Shown: positions 50,383-59,845, counted from the stretch's first letter. The stretch: DNA of 64,000 bases from Crocinitomicaceae bacterium (GCA_021325675.1 JAJTCM010000008.1:62001-126000), one strand, 5' to 3'. The notes: generated by a model not told the origin, from the sequence alone. Made by a program: numbers and translations.

Positions 50383-51497
50383 AATTTCTCTGCGGCGTTT
50401 TCAAGGGTTTGATCGTCTTTGGCAAAACAAAAACGAATGACTTTACGATCCAGCTTATCTGCGTAAAACACGGACATGGGAATAGCGGCAACGCCAAACT
50501 CTTTCACCATATTTTCGCAAAATTCAACGTCATTCTGCGAAGAAATACCTGAAAAATCTACTGCCTGGAAATAGCTTCCTTCGGACGGCAGGATGTTGAA
50601 ACGGCTGTCACGGATCAGCGTCCGGAAATAATCGCGCTTGTTTTTATAAAAATCCCCCAGCTGGAAAACGTCAACCTGCGTGAGGTATTCCGCCAGGCTT
50701 TGCTGGGCTACGCTGTTCACACAGAAAACCAGAAACTGGTGCACTTTCTTCAATTCGGCCATGATCGCTTTCGGTGCGACGATATACCCGATTTTCCAGC
50801 CGGTGATATGAAATGTTTTCCCGAAAGAGGAAATAAGAATGCTCCGTTCCAGCAATTCAGGCACCGTATTGATCGAAATGTGCTTTTGCTCAAAGCTGAT
50901 GTATTCGTACACTTCATCGGACAACAAATACAGGCTTTCGTTTTTTAGCATGATCTGTTTCAGGCTTTCGATATCGTTTGCTGTAAACACTTTCCCTGAA
51001 GGATTGTGCGGGTTATTGATGATCAGTAATTTTGTTTTGGGGCCAACCGCTGCTTCAACTTTGTTCCAGTCCACGGTAAAACCTGCTTCCATGGCAATGT
51101 GGACGCATTTACCACCCGTCAATTCAACAGCCGGCGCATAGCAATCGTAAGCCGGGTCGATAATAATAACCTCATCGCCCGGAAAAACCAGGGCCTGAAT
51201 TGCCGTAAAAATCGCTTGTGTTGCCCCGGCAGTCACCAGGATTTCTTCGCTGCCTGCCATTCTTCCGTAAGCTTTGTGTGTCAGCTTAGCGATTTGCTCC
51301 ACTAAAGCGGGGTTCCCGGCCATTGGCGCGTACTGGTGAACATTGGCGCGGGTGTTTTTCTCCAAAATCGCCAACAGCTTTTCATCCACCGGGAAGTTCG
51401 GAAAACCCTGCGCCAGGTTAATCGCCTGGTGATCCATCGCCATTTTGGACATGGTGGTGAAAATTGTTGTTCCTACGCCGGGAAGTTTGGATTGCAT
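50370..51497 (-). CDS. ybdL: Methionine aminotransferase (class I/II PLP enzyme)
   Basis: 375 aa. Aminotransferase fold type I: NLAQGFPNFPVDEKLLAILE, HQYAPMAGNPALVEQIAKLT, NNPHNPSGKVFT, DEVYEYISFE, PLP Lys in SFGKTFHITGWKIGY near 235, and an Arg near 360 (KVIRFCFAKDD). It matches the YbdL/KAT subgroup, which transaminates methionine and aromatic amino acids with glutamine as donor. Translationally coupled to the omega-amidase-like gene. Own -7 element TACCTTTG at 51514-51521. Confidence 0.87.
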   Translation of the reverse strand: MQSKLPGVGTTIFTTMSKMAMDHQAINLAQGFPNFPVDEKLLAILEKNTRANVHQYAPMAGNPALVEQIAKLTHKAYGRMAGSEEILVTAGATQAIFTAIQALVFPGDEVIIIDPAYDCYAPAVELTGGKCVHIAMEAGFTVDWNKVEAAVGPKTKLLIINNPHNPSGKVFTANDIESLKQIMLKNESLYLLSDEVYEYISFEQKHISINTVPELLERSILISSFGKTFHITGWKIGYIVAPKAIMAELKKVHQFLVFCVNSVAQQSLAEYLTQVDVFQLGDFYKNKRDYFRTLIRDSRFNILPSEGSYFQAVDFSGISSQNDVEFCENMVKEFGVAAIPMSVFYADKLDRKVIRFCFAKDDQTLENAAEKLCRI

Positions 51498-51513
51498 GTG
51501 TGTTGTTTTGCTG

Positions 51514-51521
51514 CAAAGGTA
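51514..51521 (-). promoter_or_regulatory. -7 element of the methionine aminotransferase operon
   Basis: Minus-strand TACCTTTG, 16 nt before the ATG. Confidence 0.5.
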
Positions 51522-51526
51522 AGGAT

Positions 51527-51616
51527 GAATTCGAAGATTTCCCGCTTAGGCGGATTCGAAAATTCGAAGAAAAATTTTGAATCTTTGAATCTTCTAATTC
51601 TGAATCTTTGAATTTT
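51527..51616. repeat. Inverted repeat of GATTCGAA/AATCTTTG words
   Basis: Purine-rich GAATTCGAAGATTT and GATTCGAAAATTCGAAGA face several GAATCTTTGAATC units. Directly upstream of the aminotransferase promoter. Confidence 0.5.
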
Positions 51617-51688
51617 TCCCTATTTTATTTGTTTTTTAAAATATTTAACTAATTTTACGGCACAAAGCGAACTACAAAAAATAAGATT

Positions 51689-51844
51689 ATGATTAGTGGA
51701 TTAGGCCTTACAATATTTATTTTGATCGGTGGAATGGCATTTTGGTTATTGTTCTTCCTGCTCGGTTTCATCGTTCCCTTCTGGATTTCATTGGGAGTGT
51801 TTGCCAAAGTTCGCCCGAAAAGAATTTTTGACGAAGAAAAATAA
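51689..51844 (+). CDS. Small membrane protein (51 aa)
   Basis: ATG-TAA frame of 51 codons. Two merged hydrophobic stretches (LGLTIFILIGGMAFWLLFFL then LGFIVPFWISLGVFAKV) and a charged tail RPKRIFDEEK. Its own Rho-independent terminator follows 30 nt later, which supports it as a real gene. No family recognised. Confidence 0.65.
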   Translation: MISGLGLTIFILIGGMAFWLLFFLLGFIVPFWISLGVFAKVRPKRIFDEEK

Positions 51845-51873
51845 AAGTTTTTACTTTAAACTATATTAGAGAG

Positions 51874-51903
51874 CTGCGCGTCCTTTGGGTGCGCAGTTTT
51901 TTT
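51874..51903 (+). terminator. Terminator of the 51-aa membrane protein gene
   Basis: Stem CTGCGC/GCGCAG (51874-51879 with 51891-51896), inner TCC/GGG pairs, then seven T. The rest of the 287-bp gap to 52131 shows no gene. Confidence 0.75.
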
Positions 51904-52107
51904 ATGCTATTTTTTGTCACCAAGATCCTAAGGCACCAGGATTCACGAACTTTCAATATAACTGTTATTTATTTCTAAGGGAAAAAAGTGTAATCCAAAT
52001 AACATTTGGCCTTGCTTTTCCTGGTGGTAAAAAACACGACCATGTCAGGCTAAAAATCATATAATTCTTTCAGAAAATGATATAATATTTTTCACTCATC
52101 CGCTGGT

Positions 52108-52115
52108 TAAATTTG
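52108..52115 (+). promoter_or_regulatory. -7 element of the DUF6496 gene
   Basis: TAAATTTG, full consensus match 16 nt before the ATG at 52132. Confidence 0.5.
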
Positions 52116-52131
52116 CAGAAACCAGACGATT

Positions 52132-52371
52132 ATGGCAAAGTATTCAAAAAAAGCAGGAGAAAAAGTGGAGGAGGTAATGCACGAATTCAAAGAAGGAAAA
52201 CTGAAGTCGGGCAGCGGAGCCAAAGTCACCAGCCGGAAGCAGGCAGTTGCAATCGGCCTGAGCGAAGCACGGGAATCCGGTGCTAAAGTCCCTAAAAATA
52301 AAAAGGAAAGTGATAAGGAGTCTGACGAGGAGTCTCCCACGGTTAGAAAACGAAAAACATCTGAATCCTGA
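52132..52371 (+). CDS. DUF6496-type small basic protein
   Basis: 79 aa. The pattern VTSRKQAVAIGLSEARESGA is the DUF6496 hallmark. N-terminus MAKYSKKAGEKVEEVMHEFK, C-terminus an acidic/basic tail rich in Ser, Asp and Lys. These proteins are small, charged and common in Bacteroidota and soil bacteria; a nucleic-acid or stress role is plausible but unproven. Single gene. Confidence 0.82.
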   Translation: MAKYSKKAGEKVEEVMHEFKEGKLKSGSGAKVTSRKQAVAIGLSEARESGAKVPKNKKESDKESDEESPTVRKRKTSES

Positions 52372-52444
52372 AGATTACGGTAAAAAAACAGATGAGGTTA
52401 CACCTCAGGCCGGGCATTTGCTTAGCTTTCTGCCTTTTTGGTAG

Positions 52445-53593
52445 TTAAACCGTTTTATTTTTTACCAAACGTTTGAGCAAGACATTCGGGCGGTAACGGT
52501 CTTCACCGTAAGTTTCAAACAAACCTTCCAGGACGGAAAGCACCTTTTCCAAACCGATTTCTTCCGACCATTCCAACAAGCCTTTCGGGTAATTCACCCC
52601 GTTTTTCATAGCGAGGTCGATATCCTTGCGGGAAGCAACACCCAGGTAAAGCGCATCATAAGCTTCATTGATCAGCATGGCGAGGATCCGCATGAAGATT
52701 TCCGTGCCTAAAGCGGCATCTTCCTTCGGCTCAGGCACCGCAGCGCCTTCCTGGTAGGAATAGAAGCCGCGACCCGTTTTACGGCCGTAGAAGCCCGCTT
52801 CCTTATGCCGTTTCTGTGTGAAGGAAGGCTTAAAGCGCGGATCGTAATAAAAAGCTTCGAAAACGGTTTCGGTGACCGTGTAATTCACGTCATTCCCGAT
52901 ATAATCCATGAGGGTAAACGGTCCCATGCGGAAACCGCCGATGTGGGTCATTGCCCAGTCGATTGTTGCAAAATCAGCTATGCCTTCTTCGTAAATGCGC
53001 AGCGCTTCACCGTAAAAAGGACGGGCAACGCGGTTTACGATAAAACCGGGCGTATCCTTGCAAACCACCGTGATTTTTTTCCAGGAATCAATGATTTCTT
53101 TGGATTTCTTTAAGGTTTCTTCAGAAGTCTGGACTGCCGGAATAATCTCCACTAAAGGCATGAGCGGCGCGGGGTTGAAGAAATGGATCCCGATAATGCG
53201 GTCGGAGAATTTGAGAACGGAACCAATTGATGCGATGGAAAGGGAAGATGTATTGGACGCAAGGATGCAATTCGGCGAAACAATGCTTTCGAGCTCACTG
53301 AAAACCTGGTGTTTGATGTCAAGGTTTTCGATAATGGCCTCGATGATCATCCCGCAGTCGTGAAAAGCTTTTTTATCGGCGGTAAACAAAACCCGGCCCA
53401 GCAGCGCTTCCCCTTCTTCAGCGGTAAATTTTTGCTTCTCAACCAGTTTGGCAACCGTAACCTTTAAGCTGTTTTGTGCTTTTTCGAGCGCTGCCGTATT
53501 GCTGTCGGCCAAAACCACTTCGTGACCGGATTGGGCCGCTACCTGCGCAATTCCGGTTCCCATAGTCCCGGATCCTAAAACGCCAATTTTCAT
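52445..53593 (-). CDS. 3-hydroxyacyl-CoA dehydrogenase
   Basis: 382 aa. NAD-binding Rossmann start IGVLGSGTMGTGIAQVAAQS, catalytic His in IIGIHFFNPAPLMPLVEI near 140, FIVNRVARPFYGEALRIYEE near 188, and a duplicated C-terminal helical domain. It oxidises 3-hydroxyacyl-CoA in beta-oxidation or phenylacetate-type pathways (PaaH/Hbd-like). Last gene of an operon with a histidine kinase and an enoyl-CoA hydratase upstream. Confidence 0.93.
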   Translation of the reverse strand: MKIGVLGSGTMGTGIAQVAAQSGHEVVLADSNTAALEKAQNSLKVTVAKLVEKQKFTAEEGEALLGRVLFTADKKAFHDCGMIIEAIIENLDIKHQVFSELESIVSPNCILASNTSSLSIASIGSVLKFSDRIIGIHFFNPAPLMPLVEIIPAVQTSEETLKKSKEIIDSWKKITVVCKDTPGFIVNRVARPFYGEALRIYEEGIADFATIDWAMTHIGGFRMGPFTLMDYIGNDVNYTVTETVFEAFYYDPRFKPSFTQKRHKEAGFYGRKTGRGFYSYQEGAAVPEPKEDAALGTEIFMRILAMLINEAYDALYLGVASRKDIDLAMKNGVNYPKGLLEWSEEIGLEKVLSVLEGLFETYGEDRYRPNVLLKRLVKNKTV

Positions 53594-53599
53594 GTAAGT

Positions 53600-55405
53600 T
53601 TAGTTTTTTGTTTCTTTAAATTTGATCTTGATGGCTGTTCCGTTGTCATCGGATTTGTACGTAATCTCGCCATCGAGCTGCTCTGTGAGCGCCGTAACGA
53701 TTTCCACGCCGAGGGTTTTGGATTCCAGGAAATTGAAATTCTCCTTCATGCCAATGCCGTTGTCTTTCACGTTCAGCACATAATACCCGTTTTCTGCATG
53801 GTTGATCTCAATTTTCAGCCTGCCTTCCGATTTATTGTCAAAGGCATACTTGAACGCGTTGGTTGCGAGCTCACAAATAATCAGTCCAAGCGGAACAACC
53901 GTATCGATATTCAGGACAATCCCGTTTGTTTTGAGCGAAATCCTGATCTTTTCGGATTCCTCGTTGTACGAATTTCCGAGCTGCTTGATCAGATCGCCCA
54001 GGTATTCGTCCATTTCGATAGTAGCGAAAGAATTATCGAGGTACAGCTTCTGGTGGATCAAAGCAATGGCCTGGATACGCTCTTTTCCTTCGAGAATGGC
54101 AATTTTCGCCTTTTCATCGTCAATGTTTTTCGTTTGAAGGCTCAGCAAGCTGGAAATAATCTGCAGGTTGTTTTTCACCCGGTGGTGGATTTCTTTCAGC
54201 AGGAGCTCTTTTTCCTTCAGGGCTTCGTCAATGATCTTGTTTTTAAGACTGATCTCATCGTTCTGTTCGGAAAGTGTTTTGTTCAGCCTTCCTTTTTCAT
54301 TGAGCAGGAACCAGAAAACGAGGATCACCAGGATCAGGAAAACCCCGCAGAAAGCAAAGATAATCTTCAGCAATTCCTGGTATTTGCCTTCATCCTGCAG
54401 TTTGCGCTGGTCTTCCAGCTTGCGGTAAAGCATATCGATTTCCGCATTGATTTTGCTGCGGCGCGCTTCTTTGATCTCCGTGTCGATCTCGTAAGCCAGC
54501 TTGAGGTAATGATAGGCCGAATCGTTGTTATTGTGCTGGATATAAAACTCCTCCAGGCTCCAGTAGCAATTGAAAATATCGCGCACATCGGCCTTGTCTT
54601 TGTAGCTGAGAAAGGTATTGAAGTAATATTTGGCGCTGTCCTGGTTATCTTCAATAAAAAGATGGGCTTCGGCCAGGTTCAGCAGGGAATGTGCATAGCA
54701 TTTGGTATAGTTGTTCTTTTCTGCAAATTCCCTCGTTTGATGAAAATACCGGAGTGATTTCTCATATTCTTCCATCCAGTAGGACGTGATCCCACGGCTG
54801 ATATTGGTTTCGAAATACTTGACATTGTAGCCTTCTTCCCGGAAGATTTTTCCCGCCTTTTCGAGGTGTGCCATCGCTTTTTTATAATCCGCGACATTGA
54901 TGTAATATTTACCTAAGGAGTAATTGGTTTTGGCCTCCAGGAATTTAAAATTCTTTTTGCGGGCTTTTTCCATCACCCGGATAATCATGCGTTTTTGCTT
55001 TTCCGCATTTCCTTTCACACCCTCGTTGATTGCCCCGATATGCTCGAGCAATAATTTCTGGTATTCCGATGTTTCCTCATTTTTAAAGGAAAGCGCCTGG
55101 TAATAGGCCAGTTTCATGTGGACGTAATCCCCGGTAGAGCGATAGAGCTCGGCTTCCAGGTTCAGCACTTCAATATTTATGTTGGAGCTGCTGTTGCCTT
55201 CGATTTCTTTTTTGAGCTTCCAGATTTTCTGCTCAGCCGAATCCACATCAATAACGATCAGCTCATGAAGCCGGGAAATTTGCAGCTGTCTCGTTTTGGA
55301 AATCCCGTCGTTTCGCTCCTCGTAGCGGATTTGCGCAAACAAATTCCCTCCTGCAAGCAAAAGCAGGAAGAGCAAATAAAACCGGGATAAAACGTTATGT
55401 TTCAT
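53600..55405 (-). CDS. TPR sensor histidine kinase (HisKA_2 type)
   Basis: 601 aa. Signal peptide (1-25), TPR-like repeats about 50-315 ([18 protein letters not shown]; [20 protein letters not shown]), a membrane helix near 347 ([20 protein letters not shown]), coiled coil, then HisKA_2 phosphoacceptor [20 protein letters not shown] near 405 and HATPase boxes [17 protein letters not shown] and [14 protein letters not shown]. No response regulator adjoins it. It lies 6 nt before the dehydrogenase gene and directly abuts the hydratase gene, so it is part of their operon. Confidence 0.92.
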   Translation of the reverse strand: MKHNVLSRFYLLFLLLLAGGNLFAQIRYEERNDGISKTRQLQISRLHELIVIDVDSAEQKIWKLKKEIEGNSSSNINIEVLNLEAELYRSTGDYVHMKLAYYQALSFKNEETSEYQKLLLEHIGAINEGVKGNAEKQKRMIIRVMEKARKKNFKFLEAKTNYSLGKYYINVADYKKAMAHLEKAGKIFREEGYNVKYFETNISRGITSYWMEEYEKSLRYFHQTREFAEKNNYTKCYAHSLLNLAEAHLFIEDNQDSAKYYFNTFLSYKDKADVRDIFNCYWSLEEFYIQHNNNDSAYHYLKLAYEIDTEIKEARRSKINAEIDMLYRKLEDQRKLQDEGKYQELLKIIFAFCGVFLILVILVFWFLLNEKGRLNKTLSEQNDEISLKNKIIDEALKEKELLLKEIHHRVKNNLQIISSLLSLQTKNIDDEKAKIAILEGKERIQAIALIHQKLYLDNSFATIEMDEYLGDLIKQLGNSYNEESEKIRISLKTNGIVLNIDTVVPLGLIICELATNAFKYAFDNKSEGRLKIEINHAENGYYVLNVKDNGIGMKENFNFLESKTLGVEIVTALTEQLDGEITYKSDDNGTAIKIKFKETKN

Positions 55406-56179
55406 CTAATGTCCTTTAAATTCGGGTTTACGTTTTTCGAGAAAAGCCTGAACGCCTTCTTTGAAATCATGTGTTGTGCCTGCTTCGGTTTGCAATGCTT
55501 CTTCCAAAGCCAGCTGCTCGGTCAGGTTATGCTGAAAAGTACGGTTCACGGCGCGCTTGGTTAAACCGAGCCCTTTTGTTGGCATGGCCGCCACTGTTTC
55601 TGCAAAAAGCAGAACGGAAGCTTCAAAATCGTCGTCAGAAACCGCTTTGTAAATCATGTTCATCGCTTCAGCTTCTTTCGCCGTTACTTTGTCACCGGTC
55701 ATCATCAGCGCCAAAGCTTTCTGTGTACCGATCAAACGCGGCAGGAAATAAGTTCCCCCTGAATCCGGGATCAGCCCGATTTTCGAAAATGCCTGGATGA
55801 AGCTCGCGGATTCTTTGGCGATCGTGATATCACAAGCGAGGGCGATGTTTGCCCCTGCTCCGGCTGCTACGCCGTTTACTGCCGCAATAACCGGTTTTTC
55901 AATGTTCCGGATCAGCTCAATAATCGGGTTATAATGTTTTTTGACGATATCCTGCAAAGCCGGTCCGTTTGGGTCAACCGCCTCTGCGAGGTCCTGGCCG
56001 GCGCAAAAAGCCTTGCCTGTCCCGCTGATCACAATTGCCCTCACCTGGCTGTCCTTAGACGCAAAGATCAGCTCTTCCTGTAACAAAAGAGCCATTTTAG
56101 CGTTGAAAGAGTTAAAAACCTCCGGCCTGTTCAGATTGAGGTAGCAAACGCCCTTCTCGATTTTTTTTAGGATCTCCAT
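55406..56179 (-). CDS. Enoyl-CoA hydratase/isomerase (PaaG-like)
   Basis: 257 aa from the ATG at 56179. Crotonase fold: LNRPEVFNSFNAKMALLLQE, oxyanion-hole segments GTGKAFCAGQDLAEAVDPNG and AAVNGVAAGAGANIALACDI, active-site region FSKIGLIPDSGGTYFLPRLI. The DLAEAVDPNGP pattern resembles PaaG, the ring 1,2-epoxyphenylacetyl-CoA isomerase, but no other paa genes are in the window, so a general beta-oxidation role is equally possible. First gene of the operon. Confidence 0.88.
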   Translation of the reverse strand: MEILKKIEKGVCYLNLNRPEVFNSFNAKMALLLQEELIFASKDSQVRAIVISGTGKAFCAGQDLAEAVDPNGPALQDIVKKHYNPIIELIRNIEKPVIAAVNGVAAGAGANIALACDITIAKESASFIQAFSKIGLIPDSGGTYFLPRLIGTQKALALMMTGDKVTAKEAEAMNMIYKAVSDDDFEASVLLFAETVAAMPTKGLGLTKRAVNRTFQHNLTEQLALEEALQTEAGTTHDFKEGVQAFLEKRKPEFKGH

Positions 56180-56218
56180 GTGCAAAATTTTATGCGAATA
56201 TAGTAAATAGAATTTTAA

Positions 56219-56314
56219 AATTGAGAATGGAAAATGGAGAATTGTTTTGATCCTAACTTGTTAATTTTGTGCTAAAAGCCCTCATTTTTCATTCTCCATT
56301 TTCAATTTTCAATT
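56219..56314. repeat. Inverted repeat (GAGAATGGAAAATGGAG words)
   Basis: Purine arm AATTGAGAATGGAAAATGGA (56219-56244) against pyrimidine arm CATTCTCCATTTTCAATTTT (56290-56314), between divergent genes. Confidence 0.6.
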
Positions 56315-56350
56315 CATAATGACTATTTTTGACACCCAAATCGGATAACT

Positions 56351-57031
56351 ATGAGAACATTAGCGCTTAGTTTGGTCCTGGTTTTTTCGAAAACAGCTTT
56401 CACGCAGCTTTCAGCGGTGTATGGCAAAGCGGATTACAATTTCTGGATCAATCTCCCGGCTGACAGCATCCTGGATTCCAAGCCCCCGGTACTGATTTTT
56501 TTACACGGCAAAAGCCTTTCGGGAACAGACCTGAACCGCGTTCGCAAATACGGTGTGATCCACGAAATGGACAAGGGACGCAAAATTCCCGCTATCGTTG
56601 TTGCACCACAGGTTGCAAGCGGTCATTGGGTACCTGAAAAAGTACTTTCCGTTTTGGATTACGTGCAAAAGAATTACAACACGGATTCGTCCCGCGTATA
56701 CGTTTGCGGTATGAGCCTGGGCGGTTACGGCACGATGCATTTTGCGGGAAAATACCCGGAACGGATCACAGCAGCTGTAGCCTTATGCGGCGGCGGTAAC
56801 GTGAAAGATGCCTGTAACCTGTCAACCATTCCTTTGTGGATCCAGCACGGAAACAAAGACGCTGCCGTTCCGATCTCCGAATCTGAAAAAATGGTGGACG
56901 CCATCAAGCAATTTGACGCTTCCAAGCTTTTGTATACCGTTCATCCCGGCGCCGACCACGGTGACCTGGAGCGTGTTTTCCGCACAGATGAAATGTACGA
57001 CTGGCTGTTTAAGCAGAGAAAGAAGATTTAA
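56351..57031 (+). CDS. Exported alpha/beta-hydrolase (dienelactone hydrolase/esterase type)
   Basis: 226 aa with signal peptide (1-19, AFTQ). Oxyanion motif LIFLHGKSLSG, nucleophile elbow VCGMSLGGYGTM (Ser near 122), acid in IQHGNKDAAVPISE (Asp near 177) and His in HPGADHGDLER near 205. The triad is complete. Similar proteins are phospholipase/carboxylesterase or esterase D-like; the substrate is not predictable. Periplasmic or secreted. Confidence 0.85.
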   Translation: MRTLALSLVLVFSKTAFTQLSAVYGKADYNFWINLPADSILDSKPPVLIFLHGKSLSGTDLNRVRKYGVIHEMDKGRKIPAIVVAPQVASGHWVPEKVLSVLDYVQKNYNTDSSRVYVCGMSLGGYGTMHFAGKYPERITAAVALCGGGNVKDACNLSTIPLWIQHGNKDAAVPISESEKMVDAIKQFDASKLLYTVHPGADHGDLERVFRTDEMYDWLFKQRKKI

Positions 57032-57051
57032 TTCGAATCTTCGAATTTTCC

Positions 57052-59034
57052 TTATATCTTAATCCCGATAATACAAATATCATCCACCTGGTCAAGGCTG
57101 CCTTTCCATTGGTGGAACTCGTCTTCAAGGATCGTTTTTTGCTCAGCGGTATCGAGCTCAGCGATTGCTGAAAGCAGGGTTTTGAGCCTTCTCGACTTGA
57201 ATTTTTTGCCGTTTACCGGGCTTGTGCCGCCGAACTGGTCAATATAACCGTCGGAAAAGAGGTAAATCACATCGTCTTTTTGCAGCTGGAACTCATGGAG
57301 ACTGAAGGATTTCGAAAAGGAATAATTCCCGATGGGCTGCTTATCGCCTTTAAATTCGATCAATTCTTTGTTGCGGATAATGCACAGCGGGTTATTTGCC
57401 CCGGCCCAGGTGATTTTCATGCTTACCAGGTCCAGGCAGCAAAGCGAAATATCCATGCCGTCTTTTACTTCTTCGCGCGATTTTTCGAATTCGTGAATGA
57501 TGATTTCACGGGTTTTGTTCAGGATCTCATTCGGTTTGGTCAGGTTAAACTCGCGGATGCAGCGGTTGAGCGCATTGTGGCAAACTACGGAAACCATTGC
57601 TCCGGGAACGCCATGGCCGGTGCAGTCTGCCACTGCGAACAAAATCTGTCCTCCCCGTTCTTCGAGCCAGTAAAAATCGCCGGCAACAATGTCTTTCGGC
57701 ATGTAGAGAATGAATGACTGCTTAAACTTGGATTTGAAATAAGAATCAGGCGGCAAAATAGCTGTTTGGATGCGTTTGGCGTAGGAAATGGAGTCCAGGA
57801 TCTCCCGGTTTTTATGCTCAACCTCCTTTTTCTGCATCTCGATGATCTGGTTCATCTTTTTCGTGCGCCGGTAAGATTTCACGACAAAAAAGACGAAAAT
57901 CAGCATACCAAGGAAAAACACCAGCACAGAAATCAGGACGATACGCTGCCGTTTGTTCTTTTCGGATGCCACTTCCAGCTGCTTTTTATGCCTGGCGGCG
58001 GCCAGCTCTTCCTTGTTCTGGTATTCGTAATAGAATTGCTTGCGGAGCAGCTCCTCGCGGTTGGTTTGCTTCGTATACTGGTCAACGTAAGTGTTATACA
58101 GCTCGTAATAATACAAGGCGCTGTCAAGGTGTTTTTGCTCCTTGTGAATATTGTAAAGCGAACGCGAAGTTTCCTGCAGGTTGTATAACAAATCGTTTTT
58201 CTTCGCAATGGAATAGCCTTTTCGGGCAGCGAGCAGGGCTTCGGCGTATTTTTTCTCCCGGCGCAGCAGGTTCGAGATCCGGCAATAAGAATAGGAAACG
58301 CCGTGCGGGTTATCAATCTTCTCGTTGGTTTCCAGCGCCTGGCTGAAGTAATGCATGGCATTCCCGTGGTCTTTCTTCTCAAAGTACAGATCCGCCAGGT
58401 TGAGCAGCGTATTCGCTTTGTTCAGCTGGTGATCGGGACTATTTGAAAACTTCAGGCTCAGCTCGAAATAACGCATCGCTTTGTCTTTTTCGCCCAAATC
58501 CGAATAGCACAATCCGATGTTGTTAAACGTTTCGGGGGCCGCAGCAGAGTCTTTGAATATGGCGAAGCTTTTTTCGTAAAAACGGATGGCTTTTTTGTAT
58601 TCTTTCAGCGAGCGGTAAATCGTTCCGATATTGTTTGTGGCGTGGCTTTCCGTCAGCTTAATCTTATATTTCCGGGCAATCTCGTAGCTTTCATGCAACA
58701 TGATAAGCGATTCGTCGAGCCGGTTTTTTTCGCTGAGCGCCAGGCCTTTGTTGTTGAGCGCCCGTGCCAGGGAACTGGCATAAAACAGCTCTTCTTTTTT
58801 GCGGATATTTTTACGCGCTAGCTGCCGCCGGCAAATATCGATAACCTGGGTATTGAGCTGGATGTCTAAGGCGCTGTTTTGCAGGTAGATCTTATCATCC
58901 CAATCAAATAATAAACGGACCTTGACGGAATCTTCCGAAGCTTCTTTCACCTGCTGAGCAAAGGAATTCCCGCCGTCTTTCGCCAGGCAGAAAAACAGGG
59001 AGAGTGAAAAAAACAAGGTGAAAATCCCCTTCAT
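57052..59034 (-). CDS. TPR-coupled SpoIIE/PP2C-type protein phosphatase
   Basis: 660 aa from the ATG at 59034. Signal peptide, TPR array about 80-330 (LKEYKKAIRFYEKSFAIFKD, GEKDKAMRYFELSLKF), a membrane helix near 375 (IVLISVLVFFLGMLIFVFFV), coiled coil, then the SpoIIE domain: DSISYAKRIQTAILPPDSYF, MPKDIVAGDFYWLEERG (metal Asp), VADCTGHGVPGAMVSV and DVIYLFSDGYIDQFGG. It should dephosphorylate a partner-switch protein in response to periplasmic input. No anti-sigma or STAS partner adjoins it. Confidence 0.92.
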   Translation of the reverse strand: MKGIFTLFFSLSLFFCLAKDGGNSFAQQVKEASEDSVKVRLLFDWDDKIYLQNSALDIQLNTQVIDICRRQLARKNIRKKEELFYASSLARALNNKGLALSEKNRLDESLIMLHESYEIARKYKIKLTESHATNNIGTIYRSLKEYKKAIRFYEKSFAIFKDSAAAPETFNNIGLCYSDLGEKDKAMRYFELSLKFSNSPDHQLNKANTLLNLADLYFEKKDHGNAMHYFSQALETNEKIDNPHGVSYSYCRISNLLRREKKYAEALLAARKGYSIAKKNDLLYNLQETSRSLYNIHKEQKHLDSALYYYELYNTYVDQYTKQTNREELLRKQFYYEYQNKEELAAARHKKQLEVASEKNKRQRIVLISVLVFFLGMLIFVFFVVKSYRRTKKMNQIIEMQKKEVEHKNREILDSISYAKRIQTAILPPDSYFKSKFKQSFILYMPKDIVAGDFYWLEERGGQILFAVADCTGHGVPGAMVSVVCHNALNRCIREFNLTKPNEILNKTREIIIHEFEKSREEVKDGMDISLCCLDLVSMKITWAGANNPLCIIRNKELIEFKGDKQPIGNYSFSKSFSLHEFQLQKDDVIYLFSDGYIDQFGGTSPVNGKKFKSRRLKTLLSAIAELDTAEQKTILEDEFHQWKGSLDQVDDICIIGIKI

Positions 59035-59064
59035 GACCTGTAAATATAGCAAAAAATCCGCCGC

Positions 59065-59712
59065 TTAAAACGACAGGATGTAATTGCTTGTCTTTTCCTC
59101 GCCGATGGTCGTTGCCGGACCGTGACCGGGATAAACGATTGTTTCTGAGGGCAATGTAAACATGCGTTCGTGAATGGTTTTCTTCAGCGTTTCCATATCA
59201 CCGCCCGGTAAATCCACGCGGCCAAAGCTGCCCTTGAAAAGGATATCACCGCCAAGGAGGATGTTATTTTCAGCATTGTAAAAAGCAATATGGCCGGGAG
59301 AATGACCGGGGCCAAAAATCACCTGAAAGCTGATGCCGCCAAAGCTGATTTCCTGGCCGTCTTCGAGAAAATGATCCGGCTGGGGCGAAAGCTCGTAACC
59401 TTCAAAACCATACAAGTGCGCATAATTCGGAACGGCATCCAATACCGTGAGCTCATTTTTGTGCATGTAAAATTCTACCTGGTATTCGCGCTTAACAAAA
59501 GCATTCCCTAGCACGTGGTCGATGTGGCAATGTGTATTCAGAAGCGCCAGGACCTTCAGGCCGAGCTGCTCAATCGTTTCTTTCAAATGGTTTTTTTCTT
59601 CGGAAGTGTAACATCCCGGATCGATAATGACGCAGTTGTTTTGCTCATCCGAAACGACATAGCTGTTTTCCTGGAAAGGATTGTAAGGTAAAGTATGTAC
59701 GCGAAGCTTCAT
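59065..59712 (-). CDS. MBL-fold hydrolase (glyoxalase II-like)
   Basis: 215 aa. Metal site LLNTHCHIDHVLGN (HxHxDH near 62), later GPGHSPGHIAFY, LLGGDILFKGSFGRVDLPGG and YPGHGPATTIGEEK. The GDILF.GS.GR.DLPGG signature is shared by hydroxyacylglutathione-hydrolase-like enzymes in Bacteroidota. It is cytoplasmic and hydrolyses a thioester; which thiol it uses is unknown. Own promoter at 59730. Confidence 0.9.
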   Translation of the reverse strand: MKLRVHTLPYNPFQENSYVVSDEQNNCVIIDPGCYTSEEKNHLKETIEQLGLKVLALLNTHCHIDHVLGNAFVKREYQVEFYMHKNELTVLDAVPNYAHLYGFEGYELSPQPDHFLEDGQEISFGGISFQVIFGPGHSPGHIAFYNAENNILLGGDILFKGSFGRVDLPGGDMETLKKTIHERMFTLPSETIVYPGHGPATTIGEEKTSNYILSF

Positions 59713-59729
59713 AAAGTAGTTTTAGGCTT

Positions 59730-59737
59730 CAAAAATA
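59730..59737 (-). promoter_or_regulatory. -7 element of the MBL-fold gene
   Basis: Minus-strand TATTTTTG, 17 nt before the ATG. Confidence 0.5.
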
Positions 59738-59845
59738 CTGATTTTTTAGTTCCCTCAAGTATTCGCACATTAATGGACTTTGACCTGGTTTTCCTGGCCG
59801 CGAATAACAAAGGTTCACTAATTATTTTTCTCTGAGCATCTTTTA

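Noticed and set aside
53798-54757. 319-codon open frame on the plus strand opposite the HisKA_2 kinase
   Set aside because: It lies wholly inside a well-supported kinase gene, has no domain, start signal or neighbour, and its hydrophobic/charged pattern mirrors the kinase codons.
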